Shown: positions 9,802-21,356 of the stretch, piece after piece
How positions within the stretch are numbered: the stretch's first letter is position 1
Layout: every line of letters starts with the position of its first letter
Assembly: GCA_026873275.1 (NCBI GenBank)
Contig: JANTUC010000008.1
Coordinates: 1,054,001-1,118,000, forward strand
From: Pseudopithomyces maydicus
Taxonomy: Eukaryota; Ascomycota; Dothideomycetes; Pleosporales; Didymosphaeriaceae
Direction: 5' to 3'
DNA length: 64,000 nucleotides
Notes under the pieces: generated by a model
What the model was told of the DNA's origin: nothing
Database searches by the model: none
What the model saw: only the letters and a program-made list of their open reading frames with translations
Translations under genes and position numbers: made by a program

Positions 9802-11206
9802 GACGGACAGGCTTGCGAGAGGGGGAGGTTGGGGATAGGGTGGACGAAGTAGACGAGGTGGGGAGCCTAGGGCTTGAGAGGGCTGACCGGAGCTCAGCTT
9901 ACGCCGGCTCGCAGGCAGGACGTGTCGGAGGTCGGGCACAGGGTGTTAGGGGAGTCGATCGAGGGTGGTGTGCAGACCGGGGCGGACGAGGCCGGGGCGT
10001 GGGCGTTAGGGCAGGTGGTGCGGGTGCGGGTGCGAGTGCGTATGCGGATGCGGATGCGAATGCGGGTGCGTGTGCGTATGCGTGTGCGTGTGCGTGTGTG
10101 GGTGAATGCGTGTGTGGGTGAATGCGTGTGTGGGTGCGTGTGGGTGCGTGGGCGGCAGCTGGGAGGAATCTTGGATTCGCGGCGGAGGATTGCCAGTGCA
10201 GTGTCAGTGTCTGGGTCAGGGTGCAGCCGGGGGTCCCACGTGAAGACCTGTTCTCGTCGGATGGGGCGTGGGGTGTGCAGGTCGGGCGTGTGCGTGGGCG
10301 CGTGTGCGTGGGCGTGGGCTCTTCCCTCGATGGAGCTGCGAGGGGAGAGAAAAGCAAGGGACGGGCTCAGCGGATGCTGGTGAGTTTAGACGGACGGGTG
10401 CTGGCTAGGCTGGTTGCATTCGCCCACCCCCGGGCTAGCAACAAACACCAACATGCACGTCGGGCCACGGACAGCCTGCCCAGCGGCAGCATGGAGAAAA
10501 CGGTGCCGCCGGGCCTGCGCAGAGGCCGCGCGCACAGCATTGAACAAGCCACGGCAGGCCTGAGAGCTGTGCGACCTCGCCTGCCCGGGTGCGCGCCCAT
10601 GGACAGACAGCGTCCGCAGGCCCAGCGACAGGCGAAGAGGCGCCCCCGCCGGCCAGACTCGTGGCTGGCGTGGAGCCCTGCCGCCCTGGCTCCTGGCCGC
10701 CCTGGAGAGCGAGGGAGAGCAGACGCCCTATCCTCCCCGCCGTGTACACTGTACAGGACTTGGGTAGACTACCGTACTTGCACTGTGCAATGCATCTCGG
10801 CGACCTTGTGCGGCCGTCTATCGTGTCCAGATAAAGACCAGGACCTGTCCCGGAACTCAAGCACCAGCACTGCCCGCCACCGTGGCCACTGTCCCAGCGC
10901 CCCACAGTCTCTCCCAGTCGAGCAGTTTTCGCGGTTTCACCCTGGATGGCGGAATCGCTCCCACTGCCGCGCTGGGCTCCGCCGATTCGAGCATGAGCCC
11001 CGTCGCTAGTCCGTCGCGACAAGACGCTGCCGTGCACATGTGCACAGGCGGCCCAGCCCGCATCCACCATCTTGCACGTGATGTATCACGTGACCTTGTT
11101 TCTGTAGGTGATCCACTACACGCCCGGGCGCCCGGGGGGTCCACGGGTCAACACCTCCACACGTACTCCATCCATTCTAACTCGCCCTTGACTAGGTATG
11201 TGGACA
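9802..11206. other. GC-rich intergenic region upstream of rasB, no gene called
   Basis: Contains the rasB 5' leader, a GTGCG-type simple repeat and GC-rich DNA with long overlapping open frames on both strands. Those frames have low-complexity Arg/Ala/Pro translations and no family resemblance, so I treat them as chance frames of high-GC DNA. Confidence 0.55.
10018..10148. repeat. GTGCG/ATGCG simple repeat
   Basis: About 130 bp of imperfect GTGCGG, GTGCGA, ATGCGG and GTGTGG units, about 220 bp upstream of the rasB start. It is likely length-variable between strains and lies in the rasB promoter or leader. Confidence 0.8.
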
Positions 11207-13485
11207 CTACAGCTTTGCCCTTGCTTCTGCCGGCTTATGCACATCCCTTCCTTTCACCCGGAAATACTCTTCCACCTTCGCCCTTGCCACCTCGACCGCC
11301 TCCGTGTCCTCGATCGTTGTAGGAACCGCAACTTCCTTGTCCACTTGGTCGTGCACTGCATTCTCAACCAACTCTCGCAGTACGCGTCGCAAAGTCTTGC
11401 CGCTACGTGTCTTCGGTATCATGCCCTTGCCTTGGATCATTCCCCCCAGACTTGCAATGGCGCCTATCTGCTCGCGTACCAACTTCTGCACTTCTTGGAA
11501 TAACACTTCATCTGGTACAGCTGCATCGGAATCTTCGTTCACGGACAGTGTGACAAAGGCGAATGGGAGATGACCTTTCAGCTGATCTGGTATGCCTACC
11601 ACGGCTGCTTCAGCAATCTTTGGGTGCGATGTGATGGCTTGTTCGATGGCACCTGTTTCCTGGTCAGTGGATCCATGAGGAAGTGTGCGCTTTCAAGTGA
11701 GCCTGACCTGTGCTGAATCGATGCGCTGCGACATTAAGAATATCGTCCGATCTCGACATGATGGATATATATCCGTCCTTGTCCATCAGGCCAGCATCAC
11801 CTGTATCCACCCATTTGCCCCCGAATCGCTTTAGATAGCTGCGGTAAAACCTTTCCTCGTCATTCCATAGTGTAGTGAAGGCTGTGGGCGCAAGTGGTAT
11901 CGCCATGACAATGTTGCCCATTTGCCCGCGCTCCACTTCTTTGCCATCGTCGTCCACAACACGGACATCAAACCCCGGCATGGCCTTTCCTGCGGATCCA
12001 GGCTTTATTGGCAATGCCCCACCCCGCTCATCTGTACCAAAATCACCACCTGCCATCGCACTGAGAGCAATGCCGGATATAGGTGAGCCCGATTCAGATG
12101 ACCACCAATTATCAATCACACTAGCACCTTCGGCGCAATGCTTCAGCAAGAGCTCCTGGTACATTTGTACAATACTAGGTTCGCTTCGTTCGCCTGCCAG
12201 AAACAATGCTCTCAGGGATTTGAGGCCACCATGTCTTCCTGTCTTCTCGAAACATTCGTTCTTGCCATCTTCGCGACGTATAGCACGAAGTGCTGTCGGG
12301 GCTGTAAACATGGTGGTAACTTTGTATTCCGCGACGATGCGCCAAAAGGTGGTCGCATCTGGAGTACCAATGGGTTTTCCCTCGAAGAGAATCGTAGCTG
12401 CGCCAATGAGCAACGGTGCATATACGATATAAGAGTGGCCAACCACCCAGCCGATGTCACTTGCGGTGAACATGACATCGCCTGGGCCATGAATTCCTAT
12501 TTAATTAGCTCCATTTGCACACGCGGTGATACTGATCTACTTTTTGCTTACCGAAGAGATACTTGATGGAAAAATTTAGTCCCACGGCATGCCCACCTGC
12601 TGCCCGTACAACGCCTTTTGGGGCACCAGTCGTACCTTGCGCTGTCAGCAATGAATCAAGTGGTGCTGATGTGGTGCGATGCCGATTTTTTTCCTTGCAT
12701 ACCTGATGTGTATATAACATACAGTCCATCCTCGCTGCGTACTGGTACTGCTTCAGCTCGTAGCCCCCGATTTCTCGCACTTTTGCATAAACGCTGCCAG
12801 TTGCGCTGGCCCTTTTCTTTCAAGATCGGATCCCATCGCAATTCATCTCTTTGCCACACGATCGTTTTGTACGGCTTGAAAGTGGATATCTTTATTGCTT
12901 CCTCGATCATGTGCTTGTAACCCGAGGGTCCCTTTGTTCCTTCCATCCCACACGATGCTGTCATAATTGCTATGGGTCGGGAAGCTTCTATCCGTTGGGC
13001 CAGGGCGGTCGGGGCAAATCCTCCGAACACCACTGCATGGATAGCACCGATACGAGCAGTAGCCAACATGGCGAATACGGCGGCGGGAATCATGGGCATA
13101 TATATAAGAACAATGTCGCCCTTTTTACCCCCTCTTCTCTCAGTACACCTGCAAGTGTCTCTACTTCCCCCAGGATCTGTGCGTACGTGAACTGCTCCTT
13201 TTTACCAGTTACCGGACTATCCCAGTAGATGGCTACGTTGTTACCATGACCATTGTTTACATGTCGATCCACGCAATTATATGTCGTTGAAATCTCACCG
13301 CCAGGAAACCAGCTCCAGTCGTCATGTGTAACTCCGTTTCTCAATGTCTTCTTGGTTTTCTGCAAAATCCGATGTGGCTTCTTGTGCCAATCAACATTCT
13401 GAATGTGCATGCTCCAAAAAGTGTTTGGTTCCGCCATTGCCCGGGCATGCACCTGGTCTTGCATGTATCGTGGTTTCATTGACAT
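11207..13485 (-). CDS. Propionyl-CoA synthetase-like acyl-CoA ligase with PTS1 (frame broken by one missing A)
   Basis: Exons 13485-12703, 12635-12552, 12496-11708 and 11652-11207; the three introns are GT..AG, 55-67 bp. It is an ANL-superfamily ligase forming an acyl-AMP and then acyl-CoA. It has the AMP-binding loop YTSGTTGAPKG (split by an intron), the GGHAVGL segment, GDVMFTASDIGW, and the acylation lysine region PKTRSGK. GTPDATTFWRI and FTAPTALRAIR place it with PrpE/ACSS3 and not with cytosolic acetyl-CoA synthetase. The last residues AKL are a canonical PTS1, so a peroxisomal location is inferred. EEGVK must continue as KGDIVLIYMP, which needs six A instead of five at 13126-13122; with it the CDS is 700 residues. 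An in-frame ATG at 13602 would add 39 residues. Confidence 0.88.
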
Positions 13486-14725
13486 GGCTGGATACCATGT
13501 GTCGGGCTCCCAGCTTAATTTCCAGTCTAACAGCTCCCTGTCGGATCTAATCAATGTCAATGTGAATGCCTTTGTCTTCTCAATTAGTACACTGACTTTC
13601 AACCCTGTCTGATATCATTCAATGATTAGTGTCCTCGTGTCCGCCGCTGTGGATTTTGGCTGTGGGATTGGGCTTACGCCTTGATAATATTTATAATATT
13701 CGATGTGCTGCTTACCGTATGCAACGTTGTAGTCTTTGTGATCAGTTCCTCAAGACGATATGGAATAACTGACTGATGACCTCGGGAGCTGCAAAAGGCG
13801 ACGATGTCAGGCTATAGATGTGACAATGGATCAGTGCAACGTAGCCGAGGGAGCTGTTCGGGCGGACCAAACCCCGCATCATGCTAACTGCTTTGAGTCG
13901 GCTTCCTACCACCAATCTCCACCCCACAATATACAGTCTGTTTTTCTACATATACTATCTGGACAAGCAACGACACAGCAGCATCAATCATGTTTCAGAA
14001 CTGACCGCTCGATTGGAAGCGATGGTGGGGGGTAACAAGGCTGTGATTTCAAACGGGATTCACATTTCATCTATAGGAGGTGCTAAATTCCCACCTTCTT
14101 AAACACTGTCTATATATTTCGCTCCGAGCATTCTGGTATGATACTTGTATTAACACTCTCTAGTAGTGTCTGTTTCGTTGATCACATGGCTCCAAATAAT
14201 GCTTTATCGATATATACTAAGTTTTGGCGTTTGCTTTCCGTGTATCAAAGTACCGTACATGTACATCAACACATTTATCGTGCATATTCTACTTGTTCCA
14301 TAATTCGGTATTCTATCTATCAATCTCTACGTTGCATGCTGTGTGGTTTTATCGTTGTGGGTGGGTGCAAATTATTTTCTCGCCAGTTCGCTGCATGGTT
14401 GTCAGTGAGAAAACATATATTGGACAAAACTACAGGCAAAAATAACAAAAATTTACCGTGAATATGGCAGAAGTAGGAGAAATAGAAACGTAGCCCCATG
14501 ATAAAATGATGTATAAATACCTATCACATGGCTAGGAATGTTATGCATACAGGTATATCACGCATGTAGAGGGCACACTGCACGGTAAAATAACATTACA
14601 TGCATAGCACAACCACCTAAACTGCGAGGAAGCAAAATAATACAGATTACTTACACATGTATTTTATGAGCACAAGTGCATAGAAGGCTAACGCGCCACT
14701 GGAAATGTCCATAGCCAGACTCACC
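13486..14725. other. Intergenic, no gene seen
   Basis: Moderately AT-rich DNA between the 5' end of the acyl-CoA ligase and the 3' end of the HAD gene. Open frames here are short (at most about 107 codons) and have no recognisable motif. The possible N-terminal extension of the ligase (13486-13602) lies inside it. Confidence 0.6.
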
Positions 14726-15628
14726 CTAGACGGAGGAGCTGAGTGTTCTCTCAGGCCCGAGAGTCATTTCAACACCTAGCTTCTGTGCCATCTCAAGAAA
14801 TCCTCCGCTGTACAGATGCGAAGCGATCCAAAGATCTACCCAACCATCGCTGCGTGCTTTCTCAACCTCATCTGCCGACCAATCCTCCTCCCCTAGCCGC
14901 TCAACGTATACGACCTGCATACCGTTCGACTTGGCCGCTTTCAAATCACTGAGATGAGCAGCTACCATGACACACTCATTCATAGAAAGACCCAGCTTCT
15001 CTGAAGCACCTCGGTAAACTTCTGGTGCAGGTTTGTAGGTACCAAACATTTCGGCACTGAAGATGTGCGTGAAAGGCATCTTCGTATGCGCAGCGAGATC
15101 AGTAAGCAAGGAGTAGTTTCCGTTAGAAAGTGTACATGTCCCTAAGTGAATCAGTCATCTCCATTTGAAGACGGGACAAACATTACGAACTGGCGCCGTA
15201 CAGAAGTGGGAATTAAGCAAACCGATGCCTGGCGCAGAGTCTACCCACGGGTCTAGCCGATGCCACACTAAACTCAGGGCAAGCAACTCCTCTGGGGCCC
15301 ATAGCCCATCCAGACCCCACTCACGTACAAGCTGTTTTAACGAATCTAAATGATGTTCGTCCACAGTTTTGAAGGGTATGCTCGGATCTGCAGCCAACCT
15401 GCGAGTGAAAACATGGTAGGCATCCCTCCACTGTTGAGCAAAGTCACTCCAATTTGCGAGTGTCATGTCAGAGGCCCTCAGTCGCACTCTGGAAGCAAGC
15501 GATGCGGTTGGAGAATTGAGGGCGGCATGTGACTGGGTACAGAGAGATTGCGTCACGGTAGTGCGCCAGTCGACGCATGTACCGAAGACGTCGAAGAAAA
15601 GAGCTCGCGGTGGCGTTGGGAGAGCCAT
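14726..15628 (-). CDS. HAD-superfamily hydrolase, haloacid dehalogenase type II
   Basis: Exons 15628-15202 and 15141-14726 join across a 60 bp GT..AG intron to give 280 residues. The HAD motifs appear in order: nucleophile FFDVFGTCVDWR (residues 10-21), motif II TLSNGN just after the intron, motif III KPAPEVY, and the acidic motif HLSDLKAAKSNGM. These, with the type-II hallmarks, match fungal haloalkanoic acid dehalogenases (L-2-haloacid to D-2-hydroxyacid). The physiological substrate of the fungal members is not known. No signal peptide is seen, so it should be cytosolic. Confidence 0.88.
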
Positions 15629-16337
15629 GATGACTCTTATGATTGATTGTGATAAGGTTGCGGGTCCACCTGGGCAGGGAGCGGTGCACGTGTTGGCGCA
15701 CTGACCTCAGGAGGGATAGCAGGTTATAAGATAAAAGCTTACGTTATCCGTATTGCGTCAACGGCGGGGAAGCTATAGACATTAAATAGATAATAAAGCT
15801 TAGAATAAATGTATAGTAGTAACAGAGTATAGTAGACAGTTAATAATATAGACGATCTTTACGAGCAGGCCAGGGTCATATTTTCCTAAGATATTAGAGA
15901 GCTCAAGTATATAGTAATAGTTTTAGTTACTGCAAGTAAGGGTAACGGAAATTTAGTAAAGGGCTGTACTAAGTAGAGGAAGGTCCCCTACACTTTCCGC
16001 CTGGAACGCCAACGCAAATAGTAGCCTACCACCTACGGTTCTGAGTAGGACTGGCACAATGCCAGTCCCGGTAGCAAGGGAGACACGTACACAGGCACCG
16101 GAAACAAGCAGAGAGTCGGATCAGCCACGCGGGGAAAGAGTAAGAGTAAGCGCAAGAACAGCAGAGCGTGTGAAGAATTATGGTATCATTCCATGTCAAA
16201 CTGATGATCGACACAACCGTATAACTCCGAGCCTATGTTACAGGCAGACCGTTGAACCCCAACCCATCCCACGAAGCACCAATGCCATGTTAGGCGCGTG
16301 CCGAAGTCGTGACAAGAAAATGCAGAAAAGAAAGCGC
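15629..16337. other. Intergenic, convergent 3' ends excluded; AT-rich patch
   Basis: Holds the short HAD promoter and the 3' flank of histone H4. Between about 15720 and 15960 the DNA is AT-rich (AAGCTTACG.., TAGATAATAAAG) and may be a small decayed repeat. No gene seen. Confidence 0.5.
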
Positions 16338-16796
16338 TTAACCACCGAAACCGTAGAGGGTACCTAGGAGGTATGTCAGCAAGAGAGAAGAGACAAGAAG
16401 CGGGGGAGGACGCACGGCCTTGTCGCTTCAGGGCGTAGACGACGTCCAGCGAGGTGACTGTCTTCCGCTTGGCGTGCTCAGTGTAGGTGACGGCGTCACG
16501 GATGACAGACTCGAGGAAAGTCTTGAGGACACCGCGGGTCTCTTCGTAGATCATGGCCGAGATACGCTTGACACCACCACGGCGGGCGAGACGGCGGATG
16601 GCAGGCTTAGTGATACCCTGGATGTTGTCGCGAAGAATCTTCCTGTGACGCTTGGCTCCGCCCTTGCCGAGACCCTTGCCACCTTTTCCGCCTGCAGACG
16701 CGTTAGTATGTGAAGAAGCTGGTGCGGCGGACGCGTCGAGGCGGGGTACGCCGACGGGGCGGCCGTGCAGTGCGGGGGCTACTCACGTCCAGTCAT
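16338..16796 (-). CDS. hhfA: Histone H4
   Basis: Exons 16796-16787 (ATG ACT GGA C), 16691-16416 and 16363-16338. Introns are 95 bp and 52 bp, both GT..AG. The product is exactly 103 residues, as in other fungi: GRGKGGKGLGKGGAKRHRK tail, then RDNIQGITKPAIRR, DAVTYTEHAKRKTV and the C-terminal TLYGFGG. It pairs with H3 to form the nucleosome (H3-H4)2 tetramer. It is divergently transcribed from the H3 gene at 17338 through a 541 bp shared promoter. The 26 nt last exon is easily missed by gene finders. Confidence 0.97.
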
Positions 16797-17337
16797 TGTG
16801 ATAGAAGGTAGTTTGGGAGGGAGGAAATGTGGGAGTGTGGGAGTGGTGATACGGTATGGAGGTGGTTAGGGCGGAGTGCTTGGGATGATGGGGTTGGAGA
16901 GACGCGGGCGCGCAGTGTATTTAGATGGGGCGAAGCGCGAGGGCGCGGCGCTGGATCACAACTGGCCCGTGCATGGGATCAGATCAGCATACTACGGGCT
17001 TAGGCCGGCGCCGGCGCTAGCGTAGGTTTTGGCTCACAGGTGCTTTTGGGTTTTGGTTTTGGTTTTCCTGCTGCCAAGACCGTCGCAACGCGCCCGCTTA
17101 ATTCGAGCAGCGAAAAAGAGTCGCTTTCCTGCGAGGGCCAGGGCAAGTGAGAGCAAACGCTAGCGCCAAATCACACAGCTGTTGATCCAGGCAGCCGCGC
17201 CCCCGCCCTCCGCCCATATAAGTCCTGCCCGCCCGCTCGCTTTCTCCTCCATCCACTCACCACCACCGCACACACTCCGCCTGCACATCCACACCCACCA
17301 CCCATCACATCAACTATCATCATCGCCATCGTCCGCC
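16797..17337. promoter_or_regulatory. Bidirectional H4/H3 histone promoter
   Basis: The 541 bp between the two start codons has a TATA-like element on each side at a similar distance. CATATAAG at 17215-17222 lies 116 bp before the H3 ATG; TCTAAATA at 16926-16919 on the minus strand lies about 122 bp before the H4 ATG. The centre is GC-rich with a GTTTTG/GGTTTT repeat tract at about 17036-17068. This arrangement supports coupled S-phase expression (inference). Confidence 0.75.
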
Positions 17338-17955
<618 letters not shown>

Positions 17956-18442
17956 ATACCTACTCTTCTATCCGCCTGATCTGATCTCGCTCAGTGTGAT
18001 GTGAGCATCGGACTGGTCCTTTGGCGTTTGGGTTTCACGGTCTCGGCTTTTCATTTTCATGGGTTATGGGTGGTGCACTGGCAAGTGGTGCGATGTAGTA
18101 TACCATGCTCAGTGAGGCTCACTGAGAACACGATCACGAATTAATCGGTTCAACTTCATTATGTCATATCCCCCGCGAACCTGCTGTCCTCGTGCTTGAT
18201 ACCCATGACACCGCTACCCTCGACCCCTCAACACGGCCAGTGAAGACTACATCCACCCTTCGAGATCGACGCACCCCTGCGACACGCGACGCGAATTGCG
18301 GGCTTTGCAGTGGACGATGCACCAGCTCGTTTAGCGGCAGCGCACTTGCATATCCACCCAACCCAGCCCCGCTTATGACGCGCTCGACACATTTCAAGTT
18401 CCGAGGTCGTAGAAAAGCCAATGACACCCACTATGCAATCCA
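17956..18442. other. H3 3' flank and upstream region of the AhpC/TSA-like gene
   Basis: No gene of its own is seen. ATGs at 18421 and 18433 open a frame whose translation (QSIAQSAHYVLADG..) looks protein-like but ends at 18530 and is one frame away from the peroxiredoxin domain. Confidence 0.5.
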
Positions 18443-19108
18443 TTGCCCAAAGCGCCCATTATGTCCTGGCAGACGGAGCTACAATCGTGGATGTTCCCAC
18501 CCCATCTAGCGACAGCGCACGTGCCCCTTGTTGGTGATAAAGCACCCTCATCTGACCGCCTCCCCGTACCTGCAAATCATGGCAAACCCATAGTCGTATC
18601 ATTTCTGCGGCACTGCGGTTGCCCTTGTGAGTTTACTGGAAATACCCTGTGAGCACCCGGCTCGAACGAGCTGACTGAATACACAGTCGCAGAGAAGACA
18701 TTCCTCCAAATGCGTACTGTTGCAGCTCAACATCAGCATCGGGTACACTTTGTCGCTGTCTCTCACAGTGACCAGCCTGCCACAGACCATTGGCTGGCAT
18801 CTCTTCCAACCCCCGAGCAGAATAGTGCGGTTCATGTGATTGTAGATGATCAGAGAAGCATCTATGCTGATTGGGGCTTGGGAGTCAGTTCTTTTTGGCA
18901 CGTGATGAGTCCGTCAAGTCTATGGTCCGTGTACAAACTGGGTAAGCAAGAGGGCATTTGGAACAGACCGACCGAGAGCGGAACCAGGTGGCAGACGGCG
19001 GGGACCTTTGTTGTTGATGGCCAGGGCATTGTGAAACTGAGCAAGCCAAGCATGTCTGCAGATCAAGTACCTGACTTTGAAGAAGCACTGAGATCCCTGG
19101 GAACATAA
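18443..19108 (+). CDS. AhpC/TSA-type peroxiredoxin-like protein
   Basis: Exons 18443-18626 and 18687-19108, 60 bp intron GTGAGT..CAG. As called it has 201 residues. It has a thioredoxin fold of the AhpC/TSA-2 (PRXL2) family: VGDKAPSSD at the start of the domain, SFLRHCGCPF with the CxC pair (split by the intron), and FWHVMSPSSLWSVYKLGK and WQTAGTFVVDGQG later. Family members are predicted antioxidant enzymes, but activity is rarely shown. The N-terminus is uncertain. The frame from ATG 18421/18433 gives a more natural leader (ADGATIVDVPTPSS) but would need a one-base loss or two-base gain near 18521-18525 to join the domain. Confidence 0.75.
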
Positions 19109-19480
19109 TGATCAGCAGAGTGTCGTGTATAATACTATTTGCCTTCACCTGTACACTGTAAACTTCACAGTATATATTTCGAGAACAGGCTCTCTAGGCA
19201 TAGACAACCTGGAATTTCGTGACAACCTAACGCCACACTGATGCACTGCATTTTATTGCGCTTGACTTGATCTATCAGATGTTCAAAAAGTTTTAGTCTG
19301 CATGGTTCCGACGTCGCTACTTCTCTATCTTACAAGGCCAACTAGTGCGTTCTGCCCACACTGGGGCATGACCTTACTACGCGACACGGTAGCGCCCGAG
19401 GGGCGGCGAAACAACTTTCGTACGCGTCAACCAGTGGGCGACGCGCGCCAGTGCCACGACCACGGTGAAGTGGAAACGAC
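19109..19480. other. Intergenic, no gene seen
   Basis: 372 bp between two genes read in the same direction. It holds the 3' end of the peroxiredoxin-like gene and the exo5 promoter. No motif was identified. Confidence 0.6.
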
Positions 19481-21084
19481 ATGGCTCCTGTGACAGTGCA
19501 AGCAACAAACAGTGAATATTATCCAAGCGTCCCTAGACCACCTATGAGTGATTACGGTTCCGACATTGATTTCGACGACGTCCAAGAAGACACAGGCCTA
19601 CAAGGATCCGTAAATGCGCTCTCGACTTTTGGACACGAGGAAATATTGCACACCGATATCACTAAGGAAGCGCAAAATGAACTTGGAGCACCTCGTTCCA
19701 AGCACCTGGCTGTGGTGCACTTGGAAGAGCGTGCAACGCGAACCTCCCTCTTGGACGCGAGGAGCGCATCGCTGGGGACAGAATACAACGTCTTATCGAA
19801 CTTCTCATCTAGCAGTACGTTCTATTTCTCAAACACCATCGAGTGATGCCTTTTGCCCGTCTGACCTGCTGACAGCGCCCAGTATCTCGCCAAGTGCTAT
19901 CATACGCGCGACCAAGCCTAGACCCGGGATCAACTGCAGATGATACACGGGCGCCGATCGTGCGCTTCCGCACAAAACCAAAGAAGCCACTCTCCGTGAC
20001 AGATCTGGTATCACCCGCATGGTGCGAGCTACAATACTCATACACACTCTCAAAATTTGGGCGCAAGCCGCGTACACAGGCCATGAAGCAAGGCTCCAAG
20101 ATTCACCAAGCGCTAGAGAACGAAGTCTTTACCGAAGTGTTCGTAGAAACGGTGACCAAGGAAGACCGTTTTGGCTTGAGGATATGGAATACAATTCAAC
20201 GGCTGCGCACGCTACACGAGACTGGTCTCACCAGAGAGCTTGAGATATGGGGTATTGTGGAGGGACAGGTCATTAATGGCGTCATCGATGAGTTGAGCTT
20301 TGCGTGTCCGGACACAACACTTGGGGAAGAAATCGAGACATCCATGGCACAAAGGGGTAGCGAAACGCTTCCTCCCGACCAGCTGAGCATTGAGCAATCC
20401 TTTAGTAGGGTTGCTAGCGCACCGCAGGATGATTCCGCGAACATATGGCTCGGCATTGTACAGCATGATCGACCGGTATACATCTGCGATGTGAAAACAC
20501 GCAGTAGGCGTTCGCTCCCTTCGAAAGCTGCGTCACGACAGACGTCGATGCAGCTGATGTTGTATCGGAAGCTTCTCGAATCGCTTGTGTTGAACACTGT
20601 CGATGCTGAATCGGTGTTTGTCCGCTACGACCTTGCGTCTTCGGAGCCCTTCTCCGAAGCCTTCCTGTCGGGCGGTGGTAGGAGGACTGTAGATGGAATG
20701 GATCCAGAGGCCGAGAACGCCTTCAACACATTTCAAACCGACGAGCTACGTGCCCACCCGAATCTCTTGTCCATCTGGTCTTTGATGATCAATGAAATCC
20801 ATCAAGCTATTCCCTCCATTAGTCATCTCCTTCGTGCCGAGTACCGTTATGCTAAGACCGGTGAAGTCATCGGTAATGAGCTCATTATCTACAACGTATA
20901 TACCATCGATGCCTACATCCGACAGGAAATGGAGTGGTGGAATGGTAATCGAGAAGCGAGAGGAGTGGAAATAGAGGAGGCGTTCAAGTGTCAGAAATGT
21001 GATTTCGCCGAAATGTGTACCTGGAGGAGAGACAAGGTCGAAGAGATGACTCAGGGGCAACGGTCAAAGAGGGTGGCAAGATAG
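19481..21084 (+). CDS. exo5: Exonuclease V (Exo5/Dem1 family)
   Basis: Exons 19481-19814 and 19883-21084, 68 bp intron, 511 residues. It is a PD-(D/E)XK nuclease with an iron-sulfur cluster. One cluster Cys is in VSPAWCELQYSY (about residue 159) and three are in CQKCDFAEMCTW (about 481-490). Between them are GSKIHQALE, EGQVINGVIDEL and VYICDVKTRSRRSLPS, which carry the acidic and Lys residues of the nuclease core. Family members degrade single-stranded DNA; yeast Exo5 acts in mitochondria, while the human enzyme is nuclear. The first 110 residues are acidic and poorly conserved. Confidence 0.92.
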
Positions 21085-21356
21085 AAGAACGGGATTTGAT
21101 GCGTATGCCGCATTTTCGACTACAATAGGCTATCTTGATACATTGAGTTGTGTTTCAATATCCAAACCCAGATTTGCTCCCCTCCACGCCTACAACCTCC
21201 GAATCGAGCACTACCCATTGAAAATGCGTACGATTGTACTCTGAACATGAAGTAACTCCTAAACGTGATACCTGTTTCTTTCTTAACTATTGCTAGCTGG
21301 GTATGTGCTAAACGCTGCACTAGTCATCATTCGACAGTTGGATCATCTCTTGGTGC

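Noticed and set aside
10122..11009. 295-codon open frame on the plus strand in GC-rich DNA
   Set aside because: Arg/Ala/Pro low-complexity translation, starts inside a simple repeat, overlapped by equally long frames on the other strand. No domain resemblance.
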